Positions 44,200 to 56,559 of a DNA stretch of 64,000 nt are shown piece after piece. Source of the DNA: Allolobophora icterica. Taxonomy: Eukaryota; Annelida; Clitellata; Crassiclitellata; Lumbricidae. Position 1 is the first letter of the stretch. Every line of letters starts with the position of its first letter. The stretch covers positions 5,804,807 through 5,868,806 of the forward strand of contig OY744605.1 in the NCBI GenBank assembly GCA_963556255.1. The letters run 5' to 3'. A program made the position numbers and the translations under genes. A model generated the notes under the pieces. It made no database searches and was not told the origin of the DNA. It worked only from the letters and a program-made list of their open reading frames with translations.

Positions 44200-44420
44200 A
44201 GTGCGTGATGGTCTAGTGGTTAGAGTACAGGACAATCGAAAGGTCGGGGTTCAAGCCACCAGCGCAAAAACATGTGTTGCGATATTTGCTCCAGCTGTGT
44301 CCCCCTACTATACAGAAAGTTAGTGAATTTAAGTTTAATGAGTACATTGACCGTACACTATGGAAAGATTAGACGGGCGTCAAGGGAATGGACTGGCAAC
44401 CACCCCTCAGGTGCGGAGGG
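44200..44420 (+). mobile_element. tRNA-derived SINE, unit 2
   Basis: GATGGTCTAGTGGTTAGAGT as box A, GGTCGGGGTTCAAGCC as box B. Partner of 32010-32225. Confidence 0.78.
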
Positions 44421-44557
44421 TAAGCAAAACGCAGTTACCAGCATTTAATACTATACTAGGGGCTAAGACAGTGTGTTTTCAGACGCAAAGTGTGCAGCTG
44501 ACATGTCTGGAGTGTGCAGTGTGTGTAGTATGAATCTTTGAGAGATTAGCTCAAGTC

Positions 44558-44560
<3 letters not shown>

Positions 44561-44627
<67 letters not shown>

Positions 44628-44630
44628 TAT
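44561..44630. repeat. (AT)n run
   Basis: AT repeat in unit 2 with no equivalent at the matching place in unit 1. Confidence 0.95.
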
Positions 44631-44933
44631 ACACGATTCCATTATAATACCTGAGATTTTACTTACAAGTTCGAGTGCAGTTTGACAGTTTGAGGAAGAG
44701 TGTGTAGTTGACATTTCTGAGTATTTTAAGCACTAGTTGTATCCCATGCGTTCATCTCGAAGTTGGCCGAACCTTTCATTTTCATCTCAACCCGCATCGG
44801 CGATTTAGCCCGGGATGCGCAGGTATAATTGACGTGCGGGAGCGGGCAGTGTATATCCTGAAGTTTGGGGTCTGTCTGTCCTTGTGTCTGTCTGTTTGTC
44901 TGTCTGTCTGTCTATCTATCTGTCTTATCCATG

Positions 44934-44935
<2 letters not shown>

Positions 44936-45017
<82 letters not shown>
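44936..45017. repeat. (AT)n run
   Basis: AT repeat bordering the left arm of the hairpin element. Confidence 0.95.
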
Positions 45018-45019
<2 letters not shown>

Positions 45020-45244
45020 CTCATTGCGCACTATAAAGTACAAACTAGCAAGCCAGCGTGGAAACTTTATAATCACAACTGTGTGCATGTTCTAGTCGAA
45101 CTTTTTTCCGGCGGCTAGCCGTGAAATAACTCTCGGCGGTTTTTCGGCTAAGCCGTAAAATTTCAGGCGGTTTTTCGGCTTGCAGAAATTTTTTCGCCTC
45201 GGCGGCTAACGGCGGCGGCTTAGGGGTATGCATGTAAGATCCTG

Positions 45245-45292
<48 letters not shown>

Positions 45293-46190
45293 AGCCGCCG
45301 CCGTTAGCCGCCGAGCCAAAAAAAATTCTGCAAGCTGAAAAACCGCCGGAAATTTTACGGCTTAGCCGAAAAACCGCCGAGAGTTATTTCACGGCTAGCC
45401 GCCGGAAAAAAGTTCGGCTAGAACATGCACACAGTTGTGATTATAAAGTTTCCACGCTGGCTTGCTAGTTTGTACTTTATAGTGCGCAATGAGCGGTGAG
45501 TGTTGACGTCAGTTACATGGCCGTCCAATCTTCTATTGTAAGGGCCCGTCCAGGCTGTCATATGTTGCATATATTCCGAGTTCTACTTCCGGTTTATATT
45601 CAATGTTAAATATTTCTAATTATGTCTCATGCAGGTTAGTGCAGAGTGCACACTCTTACTACTCTGCTTAAACAAAAGCGGACGCAATCTATTACCAGAA
45701 TTTTCACTTGCTAGGCCTATTGTTTCTGTGTATCTCTTTTTTTTTTCTCCCGCTATGCGGCTAGGCCTACACCTATCAATGTTTGTCTGGTGGCCCTGTT
45801 ATTTTGTGGTTCTAACTTACAATCAGTATTACATAGGCCTACTCGTGAATCGTAGGCCTAATTAAATGTGAACTCAATGCAATGCATGTGAACTGAAAAC
45901 ATTAAATGTCCGTTTGTGTCTTAACATAATTGTATGAATTTATTTCTAAAATTATTTTCAGACGTAGTGGATATTGCCCACCTTTCGATTTAAAAGTAGG
46001 GCCTATATGCCCTAATGTATATTCTATTACTGTGTTAATGATGGATGCACTCGTAGCCGAATAAGGTAGTTTACGCTCTTTTACGGCTAGCCGAAAAAGG
46101 TATACGCTCTTTTACGGCTAGCCGAAAAACCAGCCGTAAATTTTCTCAAGCCAGCCGTTAACCAGAAAAATTACGGCTTAGGGGTATACT
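45018..46190. mobile_element. Element with a 203-bp hairpin and CGGCTAGCCG repeats
   Basis: Arms 45018-45220 and 45293-45495 are both 203 bases and nearly perfect inverted copies, with a 72-base AT-rich loop. The palindromic motif CGGCTAGCCG and related CGGCTAAGCC occur many times in the arms and again at 46060-46185. Both the left arm's inner end and the right end (46170-46184) read CGGCTTAGGGGTAT, suggesting terminal repeats starting TACCCCTAAGCCG. Unit 1 has no insertion at the matching place (32530-32560). Confidence 0.75.
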
Positions 46191-46249
46191 TATATGTATT
46201 TATGTAACAGACTTTTCAAATAATTATTGCTTTATAAATTCAGGAGATA

Positions 46250-46315
46250 CATGTATGTATGTATATAATTATGTATGTATGTACGTATGTATGTACATAT
46301 GCATATATATGTATG

Positions 46316-46349
<34 letters not shown>

Positions 46350-46470
46350 TATATGTATGCATGTATGTATATATGTATGAATGTATGTATGCATGTATGT
46401 ATGTAAGTATGTATGGATGGATATATATTATGTATGTATGCATGTATGTATGTATAATTGTATGTATGTA
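46250..46470. repeat. (TATG)n array
   Basis: About 220 bases of TATG/TGTA tetranucleotides. Confidence 0.95.
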
Positions 46471-46649
46471 TCCAGACACCTGCTATAGCAGATTCTAAGC
46501 ACAGTTCAAACGTATAAATGTACAGATGACATGAACATTTTTCAATACATCTTCAAGGTAAGTAATTGTCCAAAAAGCGAAATGTGTCAAAGCATAATTG
46601 TCCTAAAGATAGAATGTAAAATCATTTATGTTGCGCCTTAGCTCAGCCC

Positions 46650-47864
46650 TCAAAAGCAGCACGAACAACATGAGCAGCATGAGCAACCAGCCTCGTTGGA
46701 ACCTCTGATTGGAACAGTTGACCTCCGAGGTTGGTAAGTTACCACGTCGTTCCCGGACTCTTGTTCCACTGTTCCTCTTACCACTCCCACACCCATTCTG
46801 CTTCCGTTCCTCGAGGAGTTGCTACGATCCAGACTGGTAGGAAGAGGTGGTCTTCTAGGACTGTCTCGAACGCTCGAAGAGGACCTCACGGATCCAGAAA
46901 CCGAAGCGACTGGACTCGGACCACATCCGTCGTAGAATATGTCGTTCAATTTTGGTCGATGACCAGAGCCGACTGAACGGTTTGAACCTGGTTGAACCGA
47001 TAAGATTGAACCACGAGGTACGGAACGGATTGAACCAGGTTGAACCGAACGGATTGAACCTGGTTGAACGGAACGGATTGAACCAGGTCGAACTGAACGG
47101 ATTGAACCAGGTTTATCTGAATGTTCAGGATCAATTTGAACCGATGGATTCAAAAGAGGCTCAACAGAATCAGGTTCAGCCGAAGGAGTTGAACCAGGTT
47201 GAACTGAACGGGTCGAACCTTGTCGAAGCAATTCCGATACAGAGCTGTGAAAGCCGGTGCTGGTAAATGGCTGGGTTGTAATGACGATCTCGTTGTGGTT
47301 GATATTCGATGTTATTCTCTCTTTATTAAAACTATTCTGAGCAGAAAATCGATTCGAGTTTCTTCGATCGATAGATGTGTCTCGGTGAGGCGTCTCTGTC
47401 GGCAGGTGGCGCGGTTTGTGAATTGTAGGAAGTTCATTCAGATTTCTGGTGTGCAACCTCGATGCCTTCCACCGTTCAACGGCTCTGTTGATATACCGCT
47501 CGGCCTGGGGCTGTCTCAGTTCAATGTCAAACCCATCACAAGAGGTCGTGTTTCTATTTTCGAACCGCCGCCTTACGCCGTAGTCATTGAGCGACATCTC
47601 GCTGACAGGAATCGTGTTTACTTCCCCGAGGTCCTCCAACTTCCGGTAGAGGTACAGACGACGATTTCCGGTCAGGGCCCAGTACAACGATCTGTCCTCG
47701 ACCACCTCGATCCACTCCAGTTGATCGACGCTGATTCTGCGGTTGAGAAGTTCTTCGAATGTGTCCGATAAGTACCTACCATCCGTAAAGCGACTTCCGA
47801 TGCTGTCCTGCGTGAACCGGATGTCACGTGGACGCAATCTTAGTGGCTGTCCGCTTGGAGCCAT
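46650..47864 (-). CDS. ParB/sulfiredoxin-like domain protein with repeats and Cys tail, type D, unit 2
   Basis: A 404-residue protein from the conserved MAPSG start (47862-47864). This is the cleanest copy of the family domain: DIRFTQDSIGSRFTDG, LLNRRISVDQLEWIEVVED, YWALTGNRRLYLYRKLE and NTIPVSEMSL. The block TTSCDGFDIELRQ and YINRAVERW follows. The middle carries the PGSIRSVQ octapeptide repeats and SGHRPKLNDIFYDGCG. The end is GCSCCSCCSCCF. Equal length and high identity to 32765-33979 show both D copies are intact and probably both functional. TAG|GTGAGTGG lies 67 bases upstream of the ATG. Confidence 0.85.
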   Translation of the reverse strand: MAPSGQPLRLRPRDIRFTQDSIGSRFTDGRYLSDTFEELLNRRISVDQLEWIEVVEDRSLYWALTGNRRLYLYRKLEDLGEVNTIPVSEMSLNDYGVRRRFENRNTTSCDGFDIELRQPQAERYINRAVERWKASRLHTRNLNELPTIHKPRHLPTETPHRDTSIDRRNSNRFSAQNSFNKERITSNINHNEIVITTQPFTSTGFHSSVSELLRQGSTRSVQPGSTPSAEPDSVEPLLNPSVQIDPEHSDKPGSIRSVRPGSIRSVQPGSIRSVQPGSIRSVPRGSILSVQPGSNRSVGSGHRPKLNDIFYDGCGPSPVASVSGSVRSSSSVRDSPRRPPLPTSLDRSNSSRNGSRMGVGVVRGTVEQESGNDVVTYQPRRSTVPIRGSNEAGCSCCSCCSCCF

Positions 47865-47869
47865 GTTTC

Positions 47870-48840
47870 TAGGTAGATCAGCTTGGTTTGGAATATGACA
47901 GAGAGAATTTCCAGTTAAATATACCACTCACCTACGGTGGATGTTAGTAGTTTGAACGTACCGTTTGGTTCCCGCTTCGGAGAATGATTCCCACCTAATG
48001 TCTATCAGCTGTATGTTAATTTCTAGCAGTCTGTTACGTAGCCGGGCTGAATATTGGCTCTTGTGAGGCTTACGAGTCCTTGGTGGAATGCTGGTATAGA
48101 GATTTACAGCTATCCAGTCTAACACATGAGTTGAATTCCTGTTAGATATATTTGTTCCGTGTAAAAACCTTGACACAGCTACAAGTTTCAGACGATTGTA
48201 TTGCTTGGTCTGCCAAATGTCTGAGTCGAATGCCTGTATGGCCAATGCAGTTCTAGATAGATTGATTAGTGCCTACTAATAGGCCTATCAAGAAACAAGT
48301 TCGTTATTTTCTAAAAATGTCTCAACCGGTTTTCAGATTCAGACCAGCAATATCTTCATGATTGGTATTGCGTACTTGATCATGTCTGTACATGATGAAG
48401 TGATAATCCATATGTCTCTCGGCCGCAATAAGTAGGCTGCGTAGCCCTACTAATTTTAGGCCTGAGCAGCCTGTAACACAGACCTGTCCTGTAGATTCAC
48501 CATCACAGAGCAATATTGATAAGGTTTAGATCTCACGCCTTAGTTATTGAACAGCGCGTGATGGACTCGGTCAGGCGATAAACTTCTTTTGTGTAGAAAA
48601 TATGTACTCTTTGAGAAAATATGGACTAAACCTGTACGATAGGTTGGAAATCGAGAGTAAACGTTGGGAAATCACCACGTAATTTGGGAAATTACGTGGA
48701 AATTACTTTGGGAAATTACCACGTAAAAGCCGTACATCTCTATTTTCAGATTTGGTCGATATTATATTTAGTCCACAGAACTTGCAAAACTTTTTCGAGA
48801 AGCTACTGTTCGCAAGTATAAATAATTACAGAATGCTTTA
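47870..48840. other. Duplicated 5' flank of type D gene, unit 2
   Basis: Matches 33990-34970. No gene recognised. Confidence 0.55.
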
Positions 48841-48847
48841 CTGTACT

Positions 48848-49160
48848 AGGGTGCTCGATAGTGTGGTGGTTAACGCGCTAGACTGTCAATCGAGAGGTCT
48901 GGGGTTCAAATCTCTGCTAGGGTAGAAATTTGGTTCCAGATTTCTGCTCCACCTGCACCCCTAGCCAACTCAGCTATGACGAGTACACTGACCGTACACT
49001 GTGGATGGGAAGATGAGACGGCGAGGGAGAGGACTGGCCAACCGCCCTCACATGCCGAGGCTAAGAAAATGAAGTCGCTAACACTTCATACCCATGATTG
49101 CCTCAGGGCTGCATTAAGGGACTGCTCTTCTTCTAACTGTATACCTACTCTGCCTAGGTT
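48848..49160 (+). mobile_element. tRNA-Asp-derived SINE, unit 2
   Basis: GATAGTGTGGTGGTTAACGC, loop CTGTCAA, GGGGTTCAAATCTCTGC, and a body with ATGCCGAGGCTAAGAAAATG. Partner of 34975-35295. Confidence 0.85.
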
Positions 49161-49429
49161 ACCTTGAGTCATTAAATACCAAATCAACCGGGTTTATAAG
49201 ACGATATAAAATATTATATAACGATATAACTCGGTCAACAAGGATGACGGTATAAATTTTGCCATTCACCATGGCTTGTTTCGTTTTTGGAAAGCGTCTT
49301 AGATCCGATACTATGTGGTATACAATGATGTTTTCAGTTGATATGACATGGGCTGACCATAACCTTACGTGCCTTTATCATAAGTTATCTTACCTTTGTT
49401 TTTCCCACCCTCCTTTATCATTAGGCCTC

Positions 49430-50083
<654 letters not shown>

Positions 50084-50089
50084 ATGAGA

Positions 50090-50390
50090 AAGGCTATGTC
50101 CCTATACACCTGTCATCGTGTTACGCTCGAACCCACCCTCTCCTCGTAATGAATCAAACATACTAACCACTTGGCTACCAAGCCCCACAGTAGGTTACGA
50201 CATACCCCCACCTTACCTTACACTACGTTACTTTAACCCACTGTACTTTATCGTATACGATGCCGTGACTTAGAAGCAGAGTAGTCCCTTATACACACCT
50301 TTTCTACGCTTTCAAACGGCCTATAAATAAGAGCATATAACAAACCAACAGTTGGTTCAGATAGAAAGCCTATACGAAAGCCTGTAATGG
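50090..50390. other. No recognised gene
   Basis: A short tRNA-like fragment on the minus strand (50140-50190, CTAACCACTTGGCTACCAAG) may be a SINE head. Otherwise nothing. Confidence 0.4.
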
Positions 50391-50394
50391 GTGT

Positions 50395-50700
50395 GGAACG
50401 TTGGTGACTTCATTTTTTTAGCCTCGGCATATAAGAGCGGGTGGTCAGCCCTCTCCGTTGCCATCTCATCTTCCCACCGACAGTCCACGGTCAGCGTACC
50501 GTTATAACAGAGTTTTTTCCACTCCACGCGGTCCACAAAAACCCTGGAAGTAACTGAGCTGATTTGGCTAGGGGTGCGGGTGCAACAGAAGTCTTGAAAC
50601 AAATTTATACCCTGCATGGCTGGGATTTGAAGCCGCCATCTTTCCATTGACAGTCTGGCACGCTAACCACTATAGACCACTGCGCACCGCCCCCCCCCCC
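50395..50700 (-). mobile_element. tRNA-derived SINE, minus
   Basis: GACTTCATTTTTTTAGCCTC, CATCTCATCTTCCCACCGAC, GGGATTTGAAGCC and GCTAACCACTATAGACC. Ends in a run of about eleven C. Confidence 0.8.
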
Positions 50701-50959
50701 CACTTACCCATAACATCGATCAGAGGGTTTCTGAGCCTGGCAACGATGAAGGGTAGTTTCTTCGGTACTCAAAAGGCAATTGCGATAGACGAACTCTAAA
50801 GCAACCTATAGCTACACAGGCCTGGATATCATTTTCTTAAAATCTCGACTTCAAAGACATCAGTGTAAACGGTCACTTCTAAGGGAGCGGTCCAAAAAAG
50901 AAAGGCATAGGCCAAGCACATACATGCATCATGTGTATGTATGTATGTATGTATGTATG

Positions 50960-51238
50960 TATTATTATTATTATTATTATTCCGGATATTTCTATAACGC
51001 CTCTCGAAGTCCACTACCACTCATTGAGGCAAGAGGTTGCCTCCTCTTGTTTATTTAGATTCCAACTACAGCATTTCATCCCGACTACAGCATTTCATAC
51101 TGTGTCGGAATTTTCACGCCGAAGCGCCACGAGCAATAATATTCCGAGTAAAAGACTTGCCTAAGGTCCGTACGCAGCGGCTAGAGTGGGATTCGAACCT
51201 GCAACCCTCCGGTCACAAGGCACTGAGCCACCACCCCC
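50960..51238 (-). mobile_element. tRNA-derived SINE with (AAT)n tail, minus
   Basis: On the minus strand: box A GGTGGCTCAGTGCCTTG, box B GCAGGTTCGAATCCCAC, an AAGTCTTTTACTCGGAATAT body, and AAATATCCGG followed by (AAT)n. It is a different family from the Asp-type SINE. A fragment of the MITE at 51327 is inserted at about 51019-51065. Confidence 0.75.
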
Positions 51239-51326
51239 TATGTGTGTATGTAAGCATGTATGCATGTTTGAATGCATGTACGTATGCATGCGTGCGTGCA
51301 TGTATGGATGTATGCATGAATATTTG

Positions 51327-51475
51327 CATAGGCGTAGCCACATTGAGGCAAGAGGTTGCCTCCTCTTGTTTTTTAGATTCCAAAAATTTCCCGTGGGTTA
51401 ACCTCTGCACCCGTACTACACCTGGATGTCTCCTGGAGTCGCCTCCTCTTGAATTTAAGTCTGGCTACGTCACTG
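51327..51475. mobile_element. hAT-like MITE, 149 bp
   Basis: Left end CATAGGCGTAGCCA, right end read inward CAGTGACGTAGCCAG. Candidate 8-bp duplications AATATTTG and AATGCATG match only partly. GAGGCAAGAGGTTGCCTCCT forms an internal palindrome. Confidence 0.55.
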
Positions 51476-51526
51476 AATGCATGAATGTATCTGGGCTATT
51501 ATTTTAGTAACCCCTCAACATCGCCC

Positions 51527-51620
<94 letters not shown>

Positions 51621-51736
51621 CATTTATTCGAAATCGTCGCCGCCAAATGGCTGGCGTAAGAAACTGATGATGATGATGATGACGACTACGACGACGACGA
51701 CGACGATGATGATGATGATGATGACTGCTGTTGTGA

Positions 51737-51896
<160 letters not shown>

Positions 51897-51952
51897 CGAT
51901 GATGATGATGAAAACATATAAAGGTCATGTGTCCCATAGTGCAACATCGCCC

Positions 51953-52090
51953 TGCATACAAAGGACCTGAACAGGTGGGTCTTAACATAGCAACCAAAGG
52001 CCACTTGAGCAGCGTTTAAAGGAACGGGAAGATTGTTCCAAAGGGAAGGACCAACGCACGATCGTTTTAGGTTACGACAGCGAGGCACCA
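51953..52090 (-). pseudogene. LINE reverse transcriptase C-terminus in the palindrome spacer
   Basis: Minus-strand frame reads RNLKRSCVGPSLWNNLPVPL and KTHLFRSFVC, the usual end of CR1/L2/Nimb-type LINE ORF2 proteins (S..GP.LWN.LP...KTHLF). Only this 3' part is present. Confidence 0.65.
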
Positions 52091-52164
52091 GAAGATCTCC
52101 ACGAGCACTTCAACGATCTGACTGAGCTGAAACAGGCGCACAAAGATATGCACGCGACACAATT

Positions 52165-52230
52165 GCCCATATCGGTAGAACGCTTGGGCGCTGACCATGC
52201 TGCTATGGGTTCGACCCCGTGTAACGACAA
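52165..52230 (+). mobile_element. tRNA-like SINE head in the palindrome spacer
   Basis: Box-A-like GGTAGAACGCTTGGGCG and box B GGGTTCGACCCCGTG at normal spacing. Confidence 0.55.
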
Positions 52231-52435
52231 ACGACAAGTTGTTCGCCTCTAAGCTGGGAAGCAAGTGGCAAGTCCTGCGATGTACTGGCCCCCTGTCCAG
52301 GACCTTATGTTCGTCCATTGCTGGCTCAGAGGCTTACGTAACGGAAATGGGATACCTCCGTAAACCCCACTATGGGACACATGACCTTTATATGTTTTCA
52401 TCATCATCATCGTCATCATCATCATCATCTTCTTC

Positions 52436-52527
<92 letters not shown>

Positions 52528-52667
52528 TCACAACAGCAGTCATCATCACCATCATCGTCGTCGTTGTCATCATCATCATCATCGTCGTCGTCGTAGTCGT
52601 CATCATCATTATCATCGTCATCAGTTTCTTACGCCAGCCATTTGGCGGCGACGATTTCGAATAAATG

Positions 52668-52712
<45 letters not shown>

Positions 52713-52894
52713 TATGTCCATGGATGATGTATTTAACTGAGCGCGTGAGAACAGCTTTTGAGCGATATGAAGTTTGTCGGTTGAGTTCTTTCCTTAATAG
52801 TAATTTACTGAAGAAGTCTCTCTTCATCCTCAGATGCGACTATCTTCTGCCTAATTAGTTTGCCCTCTTCCAGTCAACACCCTTCCCTTCGACC

Positions 52895-53204
<310 letters not shown>

Positions 53205-53212
53205 ATGAAGGT

Positions 53213-53485
53213 CGTCTGAGAATTGAGGGGTACCCACGCTACCCCGGGCACCCCAGGGTCACACCCATCCCCTCCAGGGCTCTAGGGTCACACCCAGCCA
53301 CCGCGGGCGCACGGCTTTGATGTCGTCTCCGATGGCTGGGGTCGGTTGCGCCGAGGACGTCGCACACAGCGACATCTGGTGCCTAGCGATCCGTCCTTAT
53401 TAGGCAAGGACGCCATCTCGCGCCCGAGTTCCTCAGCTTGACATCTTCGAACGTCATCGACGTAAAATTTACTGGCGCTATAGAA
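53213..53485. mobile_element. GC-rich SINE-like element
   Basis: Much higher GC than its flanks. It ends TTACTGGCGCTATAGAAATCG, a SINE-like 3' end. It contains two CCAGGG(T/C)..GGGTCACACCCA direct repeats near 53245 and 53285. Confidence 0.4.
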
Positions 53486-54080
53486 ATCGTTGGAATTGAA
53501 TCAAAGGCATTCGACAGGTCTAGAACGCAATAGAACAAATCGCAGATGGAATAGAATCAAACGCATTTGATTCGATGATTTAGAACAGAGATAGAACGCA
53601 ATAGAACAAATCGTAATTTCGATATTAAAAAGCGCTATTAAAAAGCTAAGCGCAGGGCACCACATTATTCATGAGCTCTGCATGTGATAGAATAGAGTTG
53701 TGAGCAGCAAAACTGTCGCCAAGCGGCCGAAATAGCGCTATCTGTAGCGATTTCTGTAGTAGAAATCTGTCACCCTTCTCTACTTTTATTTATAGTCTGG
53801 TCATTTCGGTTCTATTTCACTCCCAATTGTTCTATGCGTCTTGTGTCTGAATAATATGCACAGGTGGAATAGAATTGCACGCATTCGACAGATTTAGAAC
53901 GCAATAGAATAAATCGCAGACGGAATAGAATCGAAGGCATTTCACCGATTTAGAGCGCATTAGAACAAATCGCAGAAAGAATAGAATCAAAGACATTTGA
54001 CCGATTTAAAACTCATTAGAATAAATCGCAAATGGAATGGAATCAAACTAGGATTTAGAACGGAATAGAAACAAGCCATT
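53485..54080. repeat. Minisatellite of about 57 bp
   Basis: Units built on TTTAGAACGCAATAGAACAA plus ATCGCAGATGGAATAGAATC and AAAGGCATTTGACCGA, around five diverged copies at 53490-53610 and 53860-54075. Confidence 0.8.
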
Positions 54081-54595
54081 GGTTAGGTTAGAATTAAAAC
54101 GCATAATTATTATTCAGACATTAGACATGGCACAGAACAATTCAGAATGAACCAGAACTGAACTCATCAGACCATATTTTAAGACCGGATAAAAGGCTGA
54201 CGGAGTGCACTTTACCGTCACTGCCACTAACATCACCAACAACGCTACCTCTACCACTACTACCATCAGAACCTGTTACTACCATCAGAACCTGTTACTA
54301 CCACCAGCAATACCAAAATTATATATTTATGGATAGCGCTTTTTCGACCAACCTGAACTCTTTACTGTTTTGTATCGATCATCTGTTAGCCAGTCGGTTT
54401 ACTATAGTTGCTATGAATGGTTCAAACGAATTACCCTATCGCTGGTAGGCTCCGATATTTCTTAGCGTCACACAGAAGCCGCGTTAGGTAGACAAGGGAC
54501 CGGGCGCTATATCACAACACAAGCGCTATATCAAATCGATTCCGCAACAGGGACTATAGAGGGAGGGACAAGTGCAATGTATTGCCATGAATTGG

Positions 54596-54815
54596 CATTG
54601 CATTGTATTATATTGTATTGTATGGCATTGCATTGTATTATATTGTATTGTATGGCATTGCATTGTATTATATTGTATTGTATGGCATCGCTATGTATTA
54701 TATTGTATTGTATGGCATCGCATTGTATTATATTGTATTGTGTTGTTTTGCATTGTATTGTATTGCATTGCATTGTATTATTGTATTATATTATATTGTA
54801 TTGTATTTATTTAGT
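54596..54815. repeat. 30-bp minisatellite
   Basis: Unit CATTGCATTGTATTATATTG plus TATTGTATGG, five copies, then degenerate TATTG repeats. Confidence 0.92.
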
Positions 54816-55289
54816 TGTATATGCATAGCACCTTTGACGCACATCTAAGAGCGGCTGTGGCTTCCTGAGATCGCTTCACTGCGGAAGTTCCATAGTCGCT
54901 GACGGTGGCTGCTGCTAATGCTGCTGATGCAAGAGAGGAGAGATCTAGATGCTGATGCTGGCCTGGCACATGGAACAGTTCCCGAAGAACCGGTGCAACT
55001 AATTAGGCATCGAACGCACCTGCAACGGTTTATGGCTCCCCGCCACTTCTGTGTTTACATCTCGTTTGCTGTCTGTTTATTTTGACAAGTTCTCTCTCCC
55101 ACTCTTCGCCTCCCTCCCTCCCTCCCTCCTTCGCCCACCTTTTCCCTCCCTCGCCCACCTCTTCCCTTGGTCTTTCCTATCCAACCTCCGCCGCCACCAC
55201 CATTACCATCACTACCACTACTGCCACTACCTTTATACAGCCACTATCATCACCAACAATGCCGCCACTATCACTACTTACTACCACCA

Positions 55290-55680
55290 GTGCTTGAGGA
55301 AGGAAGACGAACGAAGACTGCTAGTTGCGGAGATGGGCTGGCTAAGAAGAATCATAGGCAGAAGCAGAAGAGAGAAGATCAGAAATGAGAGAACAAGAGA
55401 AGAGCTGGGAGTAGAAGAAACAATAGTGGAAAAAATCGGGAAGAGGAGACTCAGGTGGTTTGGCCACGTAAGCAGGATGGGAGAAAAGAGGTTACCAAAT
55501 GCTGCATTACACGGACATGTGGAGGGGAAGAGAAGTAGAGGAGGGCAGAGGAAGACCTGGATGGACAACATCAAGGAGGACTTAGGGGAGAAAGGCACCG
55601 ACTTAGCCGGAATCGGCGAGACAATCAAGAATAGAGAACTTTGGAGAAGTTTCGTAAAGGCCTCATCGTCAGATCACTGA
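55290..55680 (+). pseudogene. LINE (RTE/jockey type) ORF2 C-terminus
   Basis: A frame of about 130 codons ending at TGA 55678-55680. It starts CLRKEDERRLLVAEMGWLRR and continues to KRRLRWFGHVSRM, KRSRGGQRKTWMDNIKEDL and RELWRSFVKAS. The RLRWFGHV.RM and RGG..KTW.D blocks are the standard end of endonuclease-reverse transcriptase proteins of non-LTR elements. Reverse transcriptase motifs are absent upstream, where there is an imperfect ACC/ACT microsatellite, so the copy is 5'-truncated. The same microsatellite resumes after 55730. Confidence 0.88.
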
Positions 55681-55689
55681 TGGAAGAGA

Positions 55690-56105
55690 AGAAAGAAGAA
55701 GAGAGACCACCAGTAAACCATAAAATTTACTGCTTCTGTCACCATCACCATAACTACCACGACTACCTACAATACTACAAACAATACCACTACCACGACC
55801 ACTACTCGAACCACAAAACTACCACAGCCACCAACACCACCATTGTCAACACCCACACATCTACCACCTACCGTTCTTTATTTCCAGGTGGCTACCACCG
55901 CCATAATCACAGTCCACCACCACCTTTACCACCACCGGTTCTTAATTTGCTAATCGTTTCCCTTCAGCCTAATCCGGCTTCATGATCGTAGATCGATTAT
56001 GTGTAGACCGCTGGAAAGAACAATTTAGAACTGAATGTAGGTAAGCATACACGTTTTTCTAAGATATCGACCGTATAGCCTCGACCTTACTTATTTTTCA
56101 ATGAA
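55690..56105. repeat. (ACC/CAY)n imperfect microsatellite
   Basis: CACCAC/TACCAC triplets through 55940. Low complexity, no gene. Confidence 0.7.
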
Positions 56106-56107
56106 TT

Positions 56108-56185
56108 GAATGGGTGGAGATCCTTCACCACCGCTGCCCGTTTGAATGGGTGCCACGCCATTTAAGGTCCCCGAGATATAAACCA
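56108..56185 (-). repeat. R2 dispersed repeat, minus orientation
   Basis: CACCACCGCTGCCCGTTTGA and ATGGGTGCCACGCCATTTAA are the reverse complement of the R2 motif at 11680 and 39165. Confidence 0.65.
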
Positions 56186-56277
56186 TGTTGGTTGGAAGAG
56201 ATTGGTAGCGATGAAGAAGTCTGGGATGAGGTGGAAAGGCTTAAGTCGCTGGAATGGACTGAAGGAGTGAAGACATT

Positions 56278-56336
56278 TGATGGATGGATGGATGGATGGA
56301 TGGATGGATGGATGGATGGATGGATGGATGGATGAA
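56278..56336. repeat. (TGGA)n run
   Basis: Fourteen TGGA tetranucleotides. Confidence 0.95.
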
Positions 56337-56559
56337 ATAAAAGAATGAAAGAAAGGAAGAAGAGATGGATGGATTTCGATATATTCTCATATAACGTAAT
56401 GCTAGTGAGAAACACTACACTGGCTTTCTCTTTCGGGGTCTGAAGCTTCCAGAAGGAAGAAGGGTCACTTGTCGGTAACTCCTTGCAGCATAACTCAAGA
56501 AGCTCTTTGTTCCTGTCTCGAATCAGACACTATCTCATCTTAGCTTACCATACCATAAC

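Noticed and set aside
47220..47771. 183-codon plus-strand frame
   Set aside because: Antisense shadow of the type D gene; the minus-strand frame carries the conserved family domain. The plus-strand frames at 33031 and 16895 are rejected for the same reason.
54572..54848. Tyr/Cys/Ile-rich frames and a CRISPR-like regular repeat
   Set aside because: A 30-bp minisatellite with no spacers; a eukaryotic tandem repeat.
55051..55290. N-terminal part of the 209-codon frame ending in the LINE tail
   Set aside because: Upstream of about 55290 the frame is an imperfect ACC/ACT microsatellite and Pro-rich low-complexity sequence, not LINE coding sequence.
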